Shown one piece after another: positions 16,076-25,055 of a stretch of DNA of 64,000 bases; position 1 is the stretch's first letter, and every line of letters begins with the position of its first letter. The notes below the pieces were generated by a model that was given only the letters and a program-made list of their open reading frames with translations, did no database searches and was not told the DNA's origin. Location: contig JAHBVK010000027.1 in the NCBI GenBank assembly GCA_019637555.1, positions 16,693 to 80,692 of the forward strand, read 5' to 3'. This DNA comes from Anaerolineae bacterium (lineage in GTDB: Bacteria; Chloroflexota; Anaerolineae; Aggregatilineales; UBA2796). Position numbers and translations under genes: made by a program.

Positions 16076-17419
16076 TTACTCTCCCGCCTGTTCGCTGCTC
16101 GTAGCGATGGGTTGCGCGGCGGGATCATCCATGTACAGGGTGTCGTCCTCGAAGAAGAATAGTTCGGCGTAACGTCCCCAATTGACGGCGGTATCCAACT
16201 GGCGTTCCACTTCATCGGGCGAGAATTCCAACGCCAATGCTGTCTGGAACACATCCCAATGCAGACTGCGATCCCTAGCAGCGCTTAGCATGCTGCGAAT
16301 CCAGCGGATCACAGGAACGCGGCGGATGCGGGCGGCGAAGATCTCTTTGCGTGCCTGAATACTCGCTTCCGCGAACGTCTGACCAAGTGGCGTCAGAGTC
16401 AGATCGCCTGCTTCCACTTTGGCAAAACCGAGCATCTCCGCCGCTTCCACGGACGGCAGCATGTCATCCAACGGCTCATCCAGCTCATCCGCCAGCCGAT
16501 ACAGATCGATGCGATCTGCGAATTCCTCGTTAACGCGCTCCAGCAAACCGGAGATCGCGCTGATCGGCGCGTGCGGTAGAGCGCGAGTTTTGCCCGGCTC
16601 GCCCGGTGCGGAGCCTAGTTCTTCGGCTTCCGTCTGCGTCTTACCTGCGATCAGCGCGTAGACCTGATCTACCAGTTGCAGGAAGGGACGATCCTTACGG
16701 CGACGCGGATGCGGCAGCTTCACGCTGATGTCACCAATCACATGTCCGGGACTCTTATCCAGCACGATCAGACGATCCGCCATTAGCAGCGCTTCTTCGA
16801 TGTTATGGCTGACCATCAACACAGATTTGGTTGGCAGCGTGCCACTGACCCATAGTTCCATGATCTCACCGCGCAACGACTCGGCGGAGAGTACGTCCAG
16901 CGTCGAGAACGGCTCGTCAAGGCAGAGCAGTTCCGGCTCTACCGCCAGCGCCCGCGCGATGCCAACTTTCTGGCGCATCCCGCCGGAGAGTTCGCGCGGA
17001 TATGCCGTCTCGAAGCCATCTAAGCCCACGCGATCCAGTAAGGAGAGCGCCCGTTTGGTGCGTTCCAGAGAACTGAAGCCCAATGGTTTGAGCGCCACTT
17101 CGACGTTATCTTGCACGGTTAGCCATGGGAACAGCGCGAACGCCTGAAAGACAATCGCCGTGTGCGGATTGACGCCTTGCAGCGATTTACCGCGATAGAG
17201 CATCTGCCCTTTGCTCGGCTCCACCAGTCCAGCGATGATACGCAGGATCGTTGATTTGCCAGAGCCGGAAGGTCCTAGCAGCGCCACGAATTCACCTGCT
17301 TTGATGGTCAGGTTGATGTCGTGCAGCGCTTCCAGCGAACGTTCACCATGCCCGTAGGTCTTGTCCACGCTGATCAGGTGAACGAGTTCGTCTTGGGTAT
17401 CCCGCGTAACTAAAGACAT
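16076..17419 (-). CDS. ABC transporter ATPase of the nitrate/sulfonate family with AAA-associated C-terminal domain
   Basis: A 447-residue protein. Residues 1-260 are an SsuB/NrtD-like ATPase: Walker A GPSGSGKST, Q-loop VFQAFALFPWLTVQDNV, signature LSGGMRQKVGIARAL, Walker B LLCLDEPFSTLD, H-loop SHN. The rest (about 280-440) matches the AAA-associated C-terminal domain (PF09821) found on some of these ATPases, ending with IRRVPVIRW and a winged-helix-like stretch. Such ATPases normally sit beside a permease and a binding protein. Here the flanks are CHAD (convergent) and a terminator, so it is an orphan within the window. The substrate is unknown. Confidence 0.88.
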   Translation of the reverse strand: MSLVTRDTQDELVHLISVDKTYGHGERSLEALHDINLTIKAGEFVALLGPSGSGKSTILRIIAGLVEPSKGQMLYRGKSLQGVNPHTAIVFQAFALFPWLTVQDNVEVALKPLGFSSLERTKRALSLLDRVGLDGFETAYPRELSGGMRQKVGIARALAVEPELLCLDEPFSTLDVLSAESLRGEIMELWVSGTLPTKSVLMVSHNIEEALLMADRLIVLDKSPGHVIGDISVKLPHPRRRKDRPFLQLVDQVYALIAGKTQTEAEELGSAPGEPGKTRALPHAPISAISGLLERVNEEFADRIDLYRLADELDEPLDDMLPSVEAAEMLGFAKVEAGDLTLTPLGQTFAEASIQARKEIFAARIRRVPVIRWIRSMLSAARDRSLHWDVFQTALALEFSPDEVERQLDTAVNWGRYAELFFFEDDTLYMDDPAAQPIATSSEQAGE

Positions 17420-17499
17420 AGGCAGCCGCCTCTACTCTTGGCGTGGACATAATTCGTTGATTCTAGCGCGGATGGACAGCGGAGGCACGACTAGAATGC

Positions 17500-17530
17500 A
17501 AAACGGGCAAGACAGTTACTGCCTTGCCCG
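17500..17530 (-). terminator. Terminator after the FAD oxidoreductase gene
   Basis: On the minus strand CGGGCAAG pairs with CTTGCCCG (17504-17511 and 17523-17530), with extra CAGT/ACTG pairing inside and TTTT after the stem. It isolates the oxidoreductase gene from the ABC ATPase gene. Confidence 0.75.
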
Positions 17531-17556
17531 CCTGAGTTGATGTTTGTTAGCGCGAT

Positions 17557-18963
17557 TTACTTGGCTTTCGGCGCGATGTTGTGATTGCGACGGAAGAAGT
17601 TGGTGGGATCGTACTTCGCCTTGATCTCTGCCAGCCGTTCAAACGTCGCATCGGGATACGCTTGGTGAACGCGCGCCTGCCCCTCGTTGGCGACGAAGTT
17701 GACGTAGACGCCCGCATCCTGTTCCAGAGCAGCCAGCGCCTTACTTGCCCACGCGCTGTGAATGTCCGCCTCATCGCGGTTGGCATACTCAACAATGAAG
17801 TTGACCATCGCGCGGCTGGAGCGCAGCGCGAAAGCGGTAGCATCAGCAGGCACGCGTGCCATCGCCCCACCCAGCACACGGAACTGCGCGATCCGCACCG
17901 GAGCATCCGAGCTATTTAGCTGATCCAGCATGATCTGTGCCGTCCGTTCATCGATCTGATTGATAAACTTGGAACGGATCGCCGCCGCTGCAATGTGATT
18001 GGGGTCTTCGGGCAGGTACATAGCTGGATAAGGCATCGGATTGATCAGATCGACGATGGGTTCTGCCAGCTTGCGGAAGGGCGCGACCACGCGCAGTCCT
18101 TCTTCGACATCGCCCGTGTAGACCAGCAGCGCCAGTGCTACGAGCTGCCCATGAAACTGCGGCGGGATGAACGGCAGCGGTGGCGCGGGCATCACGTTGA
18201 CAATTGTAGATAGCTCATCCGGCGCAGCTTCAGCCTGTGCAGCGAACGCGGCAAGCACATCTGCCTGCGCGGGCAGCACTAGAATACCGCCGACGATGAT
18301 ATTCACCGGATGCAGACGGAACTTGAACTTGGTCACGATACCGAAGTTGCTACCGCCGCCGCGAATCGCCCAGAACAGATCGGGATCATTGTTGGCGTCC
18401 ACGTAGCGGATTCGTCCGTCAGCGGTGACGACTTCCGCTGCCAGCACATTGTCAATGGTCATGCCGTACTTGCGGACGAGGAAACCGATGCCACCGCCAG
18501 TGGTCAAGCCTCCGATACCGACGGAAGCAGCGTCGCCGAAACCAGTCGCCAGTCCATATTTCGCCATCTCGTTGGTAAATTCGCCTGCTGTTAGACCTGT
18601 CTCTGCCCAGACGGTGCGATCTGAAACGTCAATATCCATCACTTTCATCTGCGAAAGGTCGAGTACGATGCCGCCTTCGCTGGTGCTAAATCCCGCCAGA
18701 CTGTGACCGCCGCTGCGGATCGCCAGTTCCATGCCCGCCTCATTTGCCAGCGTGACGACGTGCGCCACATCGTTGCTGTCCATTGCGCGGACGATCAAGG
18801 CGGGACGGCGCACCGAATCACGGCTGATACCGATCCGCACGGCGTCGTAGTCGGCGTCTTGGGGCGTGATCACGCGTCCCTTCAACTTGGAGCGAAGTCG
18901 GGAAATCGAAATGCTTGGCGTCGCAACGGGAGTGCCCATATAGATACTGGTGATGAGAGACAT
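17557..18963 (-). CDS. FAD-binding PCMH/BBE-type oxidoreductase
   Basis: A 468-residue flavoprotein. The PCMH FAD domain starts near residue 50 with RRPALIVRAMDSNDVAHVV. AIRSGGHSLAG contains His87, the usual covalent FAD attachment. FGDAASVGIGGLTTGGGIGF is the second FAD loop, where bicovalent relatives have a Cys and this protein has Ala, so only the His link is expected. RGGGSNFGIVTKFKF closes the domain. The end, YDPTNFFRRNHNI, is the berberine-bridge (BBE) C-terminus. It oxidises an alcohol or sugar with O2; the substrate is unknown. The ATG at 18963 has an AGGTGG site. Confidence 0.9.
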   Translation of the reverse strand: MSLITSIYMGTPVATPSISISRLRSKLKGRVITPQDADYDAVRIGISRDSVRRPALIVRAMDSNDVAHVVTLANEAGMELAIRSGGHSLAGFSTSEGGIVLDLSQMKVMDIDVSDRTVWAETGLTAGEFTNEMAKYGLATGFGDAASVGIGGLTTGGGIGFLVRKYGMTIDNVLAAEVVTADGRIRYVDANNDPDLFWAIRGGGSNFGIVTKFKFRLHPVNIIVGGILVLPAQADVLAAFAAQAEAAPDELSTIVNVMPAPPLPFIPPQFHGQLVALALLVYTGDVEEGLRVVAPFRKLAEPIVDLINPMPYPAMYLPEDPNHIAAAAIRSKFINQIDERTAQIMLDQLNSSDAPVRIAQFRVLGGAMARVPADATAFALRSSRAMVNFIVEYANRDEADIHSAWASKALAALEQDAGVYVNFVANEGQARVHQAYPDATFERLAEIKAKYDPTNFFRRNHNIAPKAK

Positions 18964-19147
18964 GTTAACCACCTTTTTGTTTCTGGCTTAATTGGTAGTA
19001 TCGAACCATGCCTAACATTGTGCGGATAAACGGGTTTGAGCAGAACAATCGAAAGCCTGAACATGTGCCAGTAAAATGGACGGAGATTTTGTCTCAAACT
19101 TTAGTTGGATATGGATTGACTAAGCTTCATCATCATCGAGCAACACT

Positions 19148-20305
19148 ATGCATATTCTGCATTTGACTCCCTACTACGCGCCCGCCATTGCCTTCGGCGG
19201 CGTGGTCAGCGCCGTGACCGGATTAGCGATGGCACAAGCGGCACTCGGTCATCGCGTCAGCGTGCTGACTACGGATGCACTGGATCGGGCGACGCGGATC
19301 GATAAGCAACGTGAACGGATCGACGGCGTGGAGGTATTCCGCGTTCGCAATCTGCTTCCTGCGTTGCGGGCGCGGGTAAATCTTTCGACGCCCTTGGGTA
19401 TCGGGCGGATGGTGCGTCAGTTGCAGCCAGACGTGATCCATATTCACGAATTACGCACGGTGGAAAACCTGCTGACCTTGCTGCCGACTTCGCCCGCACC
19501 CGTGATCCTCTCACCGCATGGCACTTTGCCCTATTCAACAGGTAGTAGGGCAAACAAACGCGGTTGGGATGCTTTGTTTGGCAAGCCTCTGATGCGACGG
19601 ATTAACGCTGTGACGGCATTGACGGAGGCTGAAGCAGAAGACGTGCGTAACTTGTGGCAAGAATTGCATCTGCACGTACCGTCGATCACGGTGATCCCTA
19701 ACGGCGTCCGACTCGATATGCCGACGACTGGTGATCTGCGCGCCCGTTATAGCATTCCCGCCGATGCAGTTGTGGTGCTGTTTTTGGGGCGCTTACACGA
19801 ACGCAAAGGCATACAGCTATTGATCCCCGCCTTCGCGCAAGCAACTAATGGATCGAACGCCCGCTTGCTGATCGCTGGTCCTGACGAGGGAATGCTAACC
19901 GAATTACAGCGGATCGCGTCTGAACAGGAGATCGCAGATCGGGTGATCTTTGCAGGGATACTCACTGGTGCGGATCGGGATGCAGCGCTGCGGACGGCGG
20001 ATATATTCGCGCTGCCTGCTATTGGTGAAGGGCTGTCGATGGCTTCACTGGAAGCAATGGCGGCAGGCATCCCTATGCTGCTAACGCCCGGCTGCAATCT
20101 GCCGGAGGTGGAGTCGCGCGGCGCTGGTCTGCTGGTCGAACGCGAAATCGGAGCGTTGGCGGCGGGACTAGCGCGGCTTCTGAACCTGCCAGAAGCCGCG
20201 CGGCGGAAACTTGGTGAACATGCTCAAGCATGGATGCGTGAGTCGTTCGGTTGGCACAGCATCGCTGAACGCACGCTGGAGTGCTATCGACAGCTAATCA
20301 GCTAA
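19148..20305 (+). CDS. Glycosyltransferase family 4
   Basis: A 385-residue GT-B enzyme. The N-terminus MHILHLTPYYAPAIAFGGVV is typical of GT4. PDVIHIHELRTVEN is the DxxHxH-like acceptor region, VVLFLGRLHERKGIQLLI opens the donor domain, and IGEGLSMASLEAMAAGIPML holds the E-x7-E motif. It is not in an operon with other glycan genes: its stop overlaps by 8 bp the stop of the convergent CAP gene. The preceding 175 bp carry no other gene. Probably surface polysaccharide synthesis. Confidence 0.9.
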   Translation: MHILHLTPYYAPAIAFGGVVSAVTGLAMAQAALGHRVSVLTTDALDRATRIDKQRERIDGVEVFRVRNLLPALRARVNLSTPLGIGRMVRQLQPDVIHIHELRTVENLLTLLPTSPAPVILSPHGTLPYSTGSRANKRGWDALFGKPLMRRINAVTALTEAEAEDVRNLWQELHLHVPSITVIPNGVRLDMPTTGDLRARYSIPADAVVVLFLGRLHERKGIQLLIPAFAQATNGSNARLLIAGPDEGMLTELQRIASEQEIADRVIFAGILTGADRDAALRTADIFALPAIGEGLSMASLEAMAAGIPMLLTPGCNLPEVESRGAGLLVEREIGALAAGLARLLNLPEAARRKLGEHAQAWMRESFGWHSIAERTLECYRQLIS

Positions 20306-21596
20306 CTCCTTTGGCGAAAATGTAAACCAGATAATAGGTATCGTCTTTGACGGTCATGCCAACACCGATGCTGCTCCAGTCTGCACCGCGAATTAATGCC
20401 GCACGATCTCCTTTGCCTAACAGGTACTCTAGGGCTTCGGCTGGCTTTCCAACGAGGAAGATGCTGCCAACCTTGACGTCATCTGTGGAGTAGCCTGCAA
20501 TTTGAATGTCCGTCCACATGCTGTCGGGATACTTCCGAGTTTCCGCGATATAGGCGCTGGTTGTTGCCGCGATCTCCATCAGCTTCGGATCGATCCTTAA
20601 GGCAGCTAAGCCTTCCTTTTCACGTAGTTCGTTTACGAGCGTGGCAAATTCCGTAGCGTAATCATTGCTGCTGATGTTTTCGAACGGCACCGCAAAGACT
20701 TGTGTGTAATAGAACTCGTTCAGTTTAGGATTACAGGTGAACGCCAGACCCATTTCCGTCACTTCTTCGCCCAAGATATTCGCTTTATGCAAGGGGCTGT
20801 GCCACCATTGATCGAACGCACCCTCAGCACTCAGGTCGTGGCGCATCAGGATATTTTCTCGCACGCCGATATAGTTGTAGCCAGTGCGTCCCACGCGATC
20901 ATGCGGTTCAGAGCCGTCTGTACCGCGATGGGGAATCTTGGGATAGCCGTTCAGCTTCATATCTTCGCCATAGATTCGCGCGGCTTCGTTCAGCAGCGGA
21001 TTCAAGGTCAGCGGTGTCAAGCCCTCTTTAATGCGTGCCTCATTGGTCAGTTTTAGCACTGTTTCCGCTTGTGCGAGCTGTACCGCTTGCACCTCTTCCT
21101 GAATAGCTGGGTCGCAGGTCAGCGAGACATCAACGGGTTCCGCAGCGATCAGCAGCACGGCGATCCAGTCGGCATCTTGGGCAATGCCGATACCAATTTC
21201 GCTTAGTTCCTCATTTCGCCACAGGCGGCTAGCCGCATTGATCACCCGCGCTACAACATCGTCGGGTGTAGCATTGCTGCTCACACTCACCGCCCCCGCG
21301 TCTGCGGAGTGATAGAAGTATTTCGCGGTTTGCAAATCATCCCAGATTGTGTTCGGAATTTGATTTTTCTTAAGCAGTGATTCACTCGCCTTGGCTGCCA
21401 CTTCTGACAGCGCTGGATGAAGCACGAAAGGAGCTATCTTGGCGTCTTCACGTTCATCATTCAAACCTTCCAGAATCGCCTCTACATAGGCATCCTGCGG
21501 ATCGCTTCCTTGTGCATAAGTAGGGACAGCGAGAGGAGTGGAGACAAACACATGAAAGATTAGGACAAGGCAACAGAACAGCAGTCGCTTGCGCAT
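20298..21596 (-). CDS. Secreted CAP/SCP-domain protein with three CAP-like modules
   Basis: A 432-residue protein with a cleavable signal peptide (MRKRLLFCCLVLIF to TYAQG). The middle module (about 165-300) is a canonical CAP domain: LTNEARIKEGLTPLTLNPLL, HRGTDGSEPHDRVGRTGYNY, ENILMRHD and WWHSPLHKANILGEEVTEMG, with the HxxD-like and His residues of the CAP cavity. The first module (33-150) and third (315-432) keep the start (LNDEREDAKIAPFVLHPALS; LVNELREKEGLAALRIDPKL) and the end (SEIGIGIAQDADWIAVLL; SSIGVGMTVKDDTYYLVYIF) but lack the His-rich centre. Role of the family in bacteria is unclear. Confidence 0.85.
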   Translation of the reverse strand: MRKRLLFCCLVLIFHVFVSTPLAVPTYAQGSDPQDAYVEAILEGLNDEREDAKIAPFVLHPALSEVAAKASESLLKKNQIPNTIWDDLQTAKYFYHSADAGAVSVSSNATPDDVVARVINAASRLWRNEELSEIGIGIAQDADWIAVLLIAAEPVDVSLTCDPAIQEEVQAVQLAQAETVLKLTNEARIKEGLTPLTLNPLLNEAARIYGEDMKLNGYPKIPHRGTDGSEPHDRVGRTGYNYIGVRENILMRHDLSAEGAFDQWWHSPLHKANILGEEVTEMGLAFTCNPKLNEFYYTQVFAVPFENISSNDYATEFATLVNELREKEGLAALRIDPKLMEIAATTSAYIAETRKYPDSMWTDIQIAGYSTDDVKVGSIFLVGKPAEALEYLLGKGDRAALIRGADWSSIGVGMTVKDDTYYLVYIFAKGVS

Positions 21597-21770
21597 TATT
21601 TCTCCGATGCTACTGATATAAGGCGGGAGTTACCCATACAGTATATGCACATGTCGGCAGGGAGCAATTCGATGAACATCACAAAGCTGAGCGGCATGAG
21701 CTAGAGCTAACTTACAGCTATCGCATGCGTGTGTCCTGATAACATCGTAAGCCACTACCATTGATTCTGC

Positions 21771-22598
21771 TCAATTTGCTCGTAAGCGTCGCTCAAAAGT
21801 TGAGCGCAATGCCATCCCCAAATACGGCACTTCGTCCCCATCTGGATGCCCAATGGCACAACCCTGCAAATTCCGTTCTGTTATCGTGGTCACCTCTATG
21901 CAACTAAAGTAGTTCTCATTCCAGTTGAGAGTAAAGCCGTTTCCGGCAAAAGCCACTTGTAGCATTTGCGACTGATAGGTGAGGTACAAAAAATCACGCC
22001 CATATTGCACATAATAGCTTGAGGGTTGCGGCAAACTCACCGTTTGCGGCGCACCTAATGTCGCCAGTACTCGTTTGAATGTAGCCCGCTGCCAGATAGC
22101 GCGGAGTTCCGAGGTCAGCGCTGGAAGCTGATATCCCTTGTGTGGCGATGTCCACATCATTTGATCGTACTGCTGCCGATCCAGCGAATCAAGCTTGACG
22201 ATCACCACCTGATCGGGATTGTTCATTGGTGGGTCAGCGGGGAAATTCGAGCGTGAAGCATTAGTGTACAACCTCAACAGCACCACCTGATCATTTGCTT
22301 CCGCCACGAATAAGCCTACTTCATTGTGGAACAATCCGCCCTCACCCCACGGGATCTGTTTCATGCTGCCCGTCAATGGATGAGTGCGGATCAGTTGAAC
22401 CGCTTCGGCGAGTCTGGTCACACCGGGGCGAATACCGAACAGACACGGCATTTCGCAGGCTGTGTCGTTGGGATTGGTGAACAGCGCGAGGATAGGATTT
22501 GAGCGTGTACCGCCGACCACTCTCACTGTCAACAAGCACAGTGACCCGATCAGCGTCAGCGCGATCATCCGTCGGATTAACCAGCGCATCGGTAACAA
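21771..22598 (-). CDS. Exported protein of unknown function with a CxxPC motif
   Basis: 275 residues. It has an N-terminal membrane segment (about 9-28), then NDTACEMPCLFGIRPGVTRLAEAVQLI, an extracytoplasmic motif with two nearby cysteines followed by G-I-x-P-G-x-T. The rest is mixed alpha/beta with many polar residues. A second Cys pair lies near the C-terminus (FSCIEV, LQGCAIG), so two disulfides are possible. I do not recognise the family by name. The Met4 start is also possible. It is alone on the minus strand, 92 bp after the NTF2-fold gene ends, and probably separately transcribed. Confidence 0.7.
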   Translation of the reverse strand: MLPMRWLIRRMIALTLIGSLCLLTVRVVGGTRSNPILALFTNPNDTACEMPCLFGIRPGVTRLAEAVQLIRTHPLTGSMKQIPWGEGGLFHNEVGLFVAEANDQVVLLRLYTNASRSNFPADPPMNNPDQVVIVKLDSLDRQQYDQMMWTSPHKGYQLPALTSELRAIWQRATFKRVLATLGAPQTVSLPQPSSYYVQYGRDFLYLTYQSQMLQVAFAGNGFTLNWNENYFSCIEVTTITERNLQGCAIGHPDGDEVPYLGMALRSTFERRLRAN

Positions 22599-22690
22599 CT
22601 CGGACTATTTGGATCGATGATTCCGAGTCTAGGAGTTGTCGGTCGCGCTGCTGGACGCTTACATGCCGATGGACATTCGCATTACAGACG

Positions 22691-23143
22691 TTAATCGCGC
22701 AGCGGACTCGCCTTCGCCTCGCTGACGCCCAACGCCGACAGTCGATCCAGTGCCCCCGTCAAGACTTGTGTGTCCTCGGTCAGATGATCCTCAACAATCT
22801 TGCCCCACTGAATACGTAATATCTGCAAGCCCGCATTGCGATACGGCGTGCCATCGGGCAGCGTGTAGTTCACCTCGAAGTTGGTCACGGCAGTGATGTT
22901 CCACGGCAAACCAAGCACGCGAACCTTACGCGCCTCGATCTTCAGTGTGGGGAATAAGCGATGGAATCGTTCAAACCACTGCTGCACGGTGTCGCGCCGA
23001 TGGAACTCGCCGCCGATCGCATGATTGCCCATGAACGAAAAGTGGATCGAGGGCGAGAACTGCGCTAACACAGGCGCGAAATCCCCGCTGCTGATCTGGC
23101 GGAATCCATCTCGGATTTTGGTTTCGATCATGCGCTGCAACAT
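22691..23143 (-). CDS. NTF2-fold SnoaL-like protein
   Basis: A 150-residue NTF2-like protein: IRDGFRQISSGDFAPVLAQF, then FMGNHAIGGEFHRRDTVQQW, and the closing strands DGTPYRNAGLQILRIQWGKI followed by EDHLTEDTQVL. This pattern fits SnoaL-like polyketide-cyclase relatives. The ATG at 23143 is chosen for its AGGAG site; a longer frame would overlap the PadR gene. It lies 11 bp downstream of the PadR gene in the same operon, so PadR probably controls it together with itself. Confidence 0.78.
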   Translation of the reverse strand: MLQRMIETKIRDGFRQISSGDFAPVLAQFSPSIHFSFMGNHAIGGEFHRRDTVQQWFERFHRLFPTLKIEARKVRVLGLPWNITAVTNFEVNYTLPDGTPYRNAGLQILRIQWGKIVEDHLTEDTQVLTGALDRLSALGVSEAKASPLRD

Positions 23144-23154
23144 GCTGATTACTC

Positions 23155-23724
23155 CTACTTTTGGGAATCGTCCGACAAAGTTTGTTCCAGCACTCGGATC
23201 GACTCTTCGATCCAACGCACGTAAGTTTCCTCGTACATCACGCCGAAGCGTCGCGCCAAATCCCACAACAGTGCGTGATCCGCGATCTCCGGCTGATCTT
23301 CCAGAAAGCGCAGCATTTCTAACGGCGTTTCTTCTTCATACAATCGTTGTTGTTGGCGGTGCAGATCAAGCTGTAAGCGGAGCTGTGTCAGTAATGCCTG
23401 TTTGCCTGCGGGCAAGCCGAAAAACATCTTCAGCAGCAGCGTATCCTTCTTGATCTCGTGTTCGATTAGTGGCGCACGAAGCCATGCCATTAGCTCGGCT
23501 TTGCCTGCCTCCGTGATCGTGTAGACACGTCGATCCGGTCTGCTGGTTCCCGCTTCGACATGCGACGTGATCAGCGCCTCTGCTTCCATACTTTTCAGCG
23601 TGGTGTAAATCTGGCTCAACTTGGCGTGCCAGAAATGCCCCGTCGATGCCTTGATCCACAGTTCCAGATCGTAACCTGTCATCGGACGGTAATTGAGAAA
23701 CCCGAGCAGTGCGTATTTGAGCAT
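23155..23724 (-). CDS. PadR family transcriptional regulator
   Basis: A 189-residue PadR regulator. The winged HTH is at the N-terminus (MLKYALLGFLNYRPMTGYDL to RRVYTITEAGKAELMAWL), with the family's LSQIYTTLKSMEAEALI recognition segment. The C-terminal helical dimerisation half (about 90-189) is the longer AphA/Vir-like type. It is first in a two-gene operon with an NTF2-fold protein. A/T-rich near-palindromic DNA directly upstream of the start may be its own operator. PadR proteins usually repress until a small phenolic or hydrophobic ligand binds; the ligand here is unknown. Confidence 0.92.
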   Translation of the reverse strand: MLKYALLGFLNYRPMTGYDLELWIKASTGHFWHAKLSQIYTTLKSMEAEALITSHVEAGTSRPDRRVYTITEAGKAELMAWLRAPLIEHEIKKDTLLLKMFFGLPAGKQALLTQLRLQLDLHRQQQRLYEEETPLEMLRFLEDQPEIADHALLWDLARRFGVMYEETYVRWIEESIRVLEQTLSDDSQK

Positions 23725-23730
23725 GATATG

Positions 23731-23760
23731 ATTTATATATCAAAAGTTATATATAAGAAT
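23731..23760 (-). promoter_or_regulatory. A/T-rich inverted repeat upstream of padR
   Basis: TTATATA and TATATAA flank a short centre just 7 bp upstream of the PadR start. It could be the promoter -10 region, the PadR operator, or both. Confidence 0.45.
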
Positions 23761-23806
23761 ATGGAAACATGTATAAATGTCAAGTAACGCATTAGAAAAT
23801 CCCTGC

Positions 23807-23835
23807 TGGACTCCTATCACCCTTTAAGTTATACT
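23807..23835 (+). promoter_or_regulatory. Candidate promoter of the ABC-2 exporter operon
   Basis: TGGACT (23807-23812), a 17-bp spacer, and TATACT (23830-23835). A small hairpin (CATCAC/GTGATG, 23858-23876) follows in a leader of about 170 nt. The -35 falls inside a 15-nt stretch matching the end of repeat family A. Confidence 0.45.
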
Positions 23836-24011
23836 CTTAACATTGTCCAGGTTCTTACATCACTGGTGTGGTGATGACCATCCATTCGTTCGCCGCCTCT
23901 ACGTGTAGGTCTTCCTGACGGAAATCCGCCCGCGCGTGGTATCTCACCAATACTGCGCGCCTCATGAGAGTCACCTATAGTTTTGACATTACCTATACTG
24001 AGGGAGATTCC

Positions 24012-25055
24012 ATGCCGTCCATTATTCGTGTTGAGGACGCTCGGAAGGTCTATCGCATTGCCCAGAAAGACCCCGGTTTAAAGGGTGCGTTCAAGGCGCT
24101 GTTTCGACCACGCTACACTGATAAGGTCGCCGTCGATGGCATCAATTTCAATATCGATGAAGGCGAGATCGTAGGCTATATCGGCGTCAACGGCGCAGGC
24201 AAAAGCACCACCATCAAGATGCTGACGGGCATCCTCGTGCCGACCAGCGGCGAGGTGCGCGTGCTAGAACGTGATCCGCATCGGGATCGCGTCGCCAACG
24301 CCCGCGACATCGGCGTCGTCTTCGGACAGCGCACACAGTTATGGTGGGATCTGGCGCTGATCGAATCGTTGAACACTATCTCAAAACTCTACGAAGTCCC
24401 CGCCGCCCGCTATAAGCAGTTACTAGAAGAATTCAACGAGACGCTCAACCTCAAAGAACTGCTTCATGTCCCCATCCGCAGCATGTCGCTCGGACAGAAG
24501 ATGCGCGCTGAACTCGCCGCCACGTTGATCCACGAACCGAAGATTGTTTATCTCGATGAACCGACTATCGGACTCGATCTGATCGTCAAAGAACGAATCC
24601 GCGAGTTTATCAAGCAGCAGAACCGTGAGAAACGCGCCACCGTGATACTGACCACACACGACCTCGGAGACATCGAGGAATTGTGCAAGCGCGTACTGAT
24701 CATTGACGCTGGCAAGTTGATCTATGACGGACCATTGAGCACGATCCGCGAACGCTTCGGCAAGTACCGCACCATCACCTTCGAGACAGCGGCAAAAGTT
24801 GGCAACTATCATCTGCCCGAAGGCGTGGAAATGGAAGTTGAGGAGGAGCGCAAGCTGGTACTGCGCTTTGATCGCACGATTACCACCGCCAGCCGTGTCG
24901 CCGCCAACCTGATGCAGCAGATCGAAGTTAGTGACTTCTCGCTCACCGAACCTGATCTCAGTTCGATCATCAAGCAAATTTACAACGGTGCGCTCAAGCA
25001 AGCTGAATCGCTAGTTGAGCCGGTTGCCGCGCCCGTATTGGAGGGTGCGCGATGA
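24012..25055 (+). CDS. ABC-2 type exporter ATP-binding protein
   Basis: A 347-residue ATPase. Walker A is GVNGAGKSTTIKML, the Q-loop is VVFGQRTQLWWDLALIESL, the signature is a modified MSLGQKMRAELAATL, Walker B is IVYLDEPTIGLD, and the H-loop is TTHD. The C-terminal domain of about 100 residues (RTITFETAAKVGNY onward) is typical of DrrA/NatA-like exporters. The start at 24012 follows GAGGGAG. Its stop overlaps the next gene's ATG (ATGA), and two permeases follow, making a complete three-gene exporter. The substrate is unknown. Confidence 0.93.
   Translation: MPSIIRVEDARKVYRIAQKDPGLKGAFKALFRPRYTDKVAVDGINFNIDEGEIVGYIGVNGAGKSTTIKMLTGILVPTSGEVRVLERDPHRDRVANARDIGVVFGQRTQLWWDLALIESLNTISKLYEVPAARYKQLLEEFNETLNLKELLHVPIRSMSLGQKMRAELAATLIHEPKIVYLDEPTIGLDLIVKERIREFIKQQNREKRATVILTTHDLGDIEELCKRVLIIDAGKLIYDGPLSTIRERFGKYRTITFETAAKVGNYHLPEGVEMEVEEERKLVLRFDRTITTASRVAANLMQQIEVSDFSLTEPDLSSIIKQIYNGALKQAESLVEPVAAPVLEGAR

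Noticed and set aside
17557..18963. Bicovalent flavin berberine-bridge enzyme
   Set aside because: The Cys of the second attachment loop is replaced by Ala, so only single His attachment is expected.
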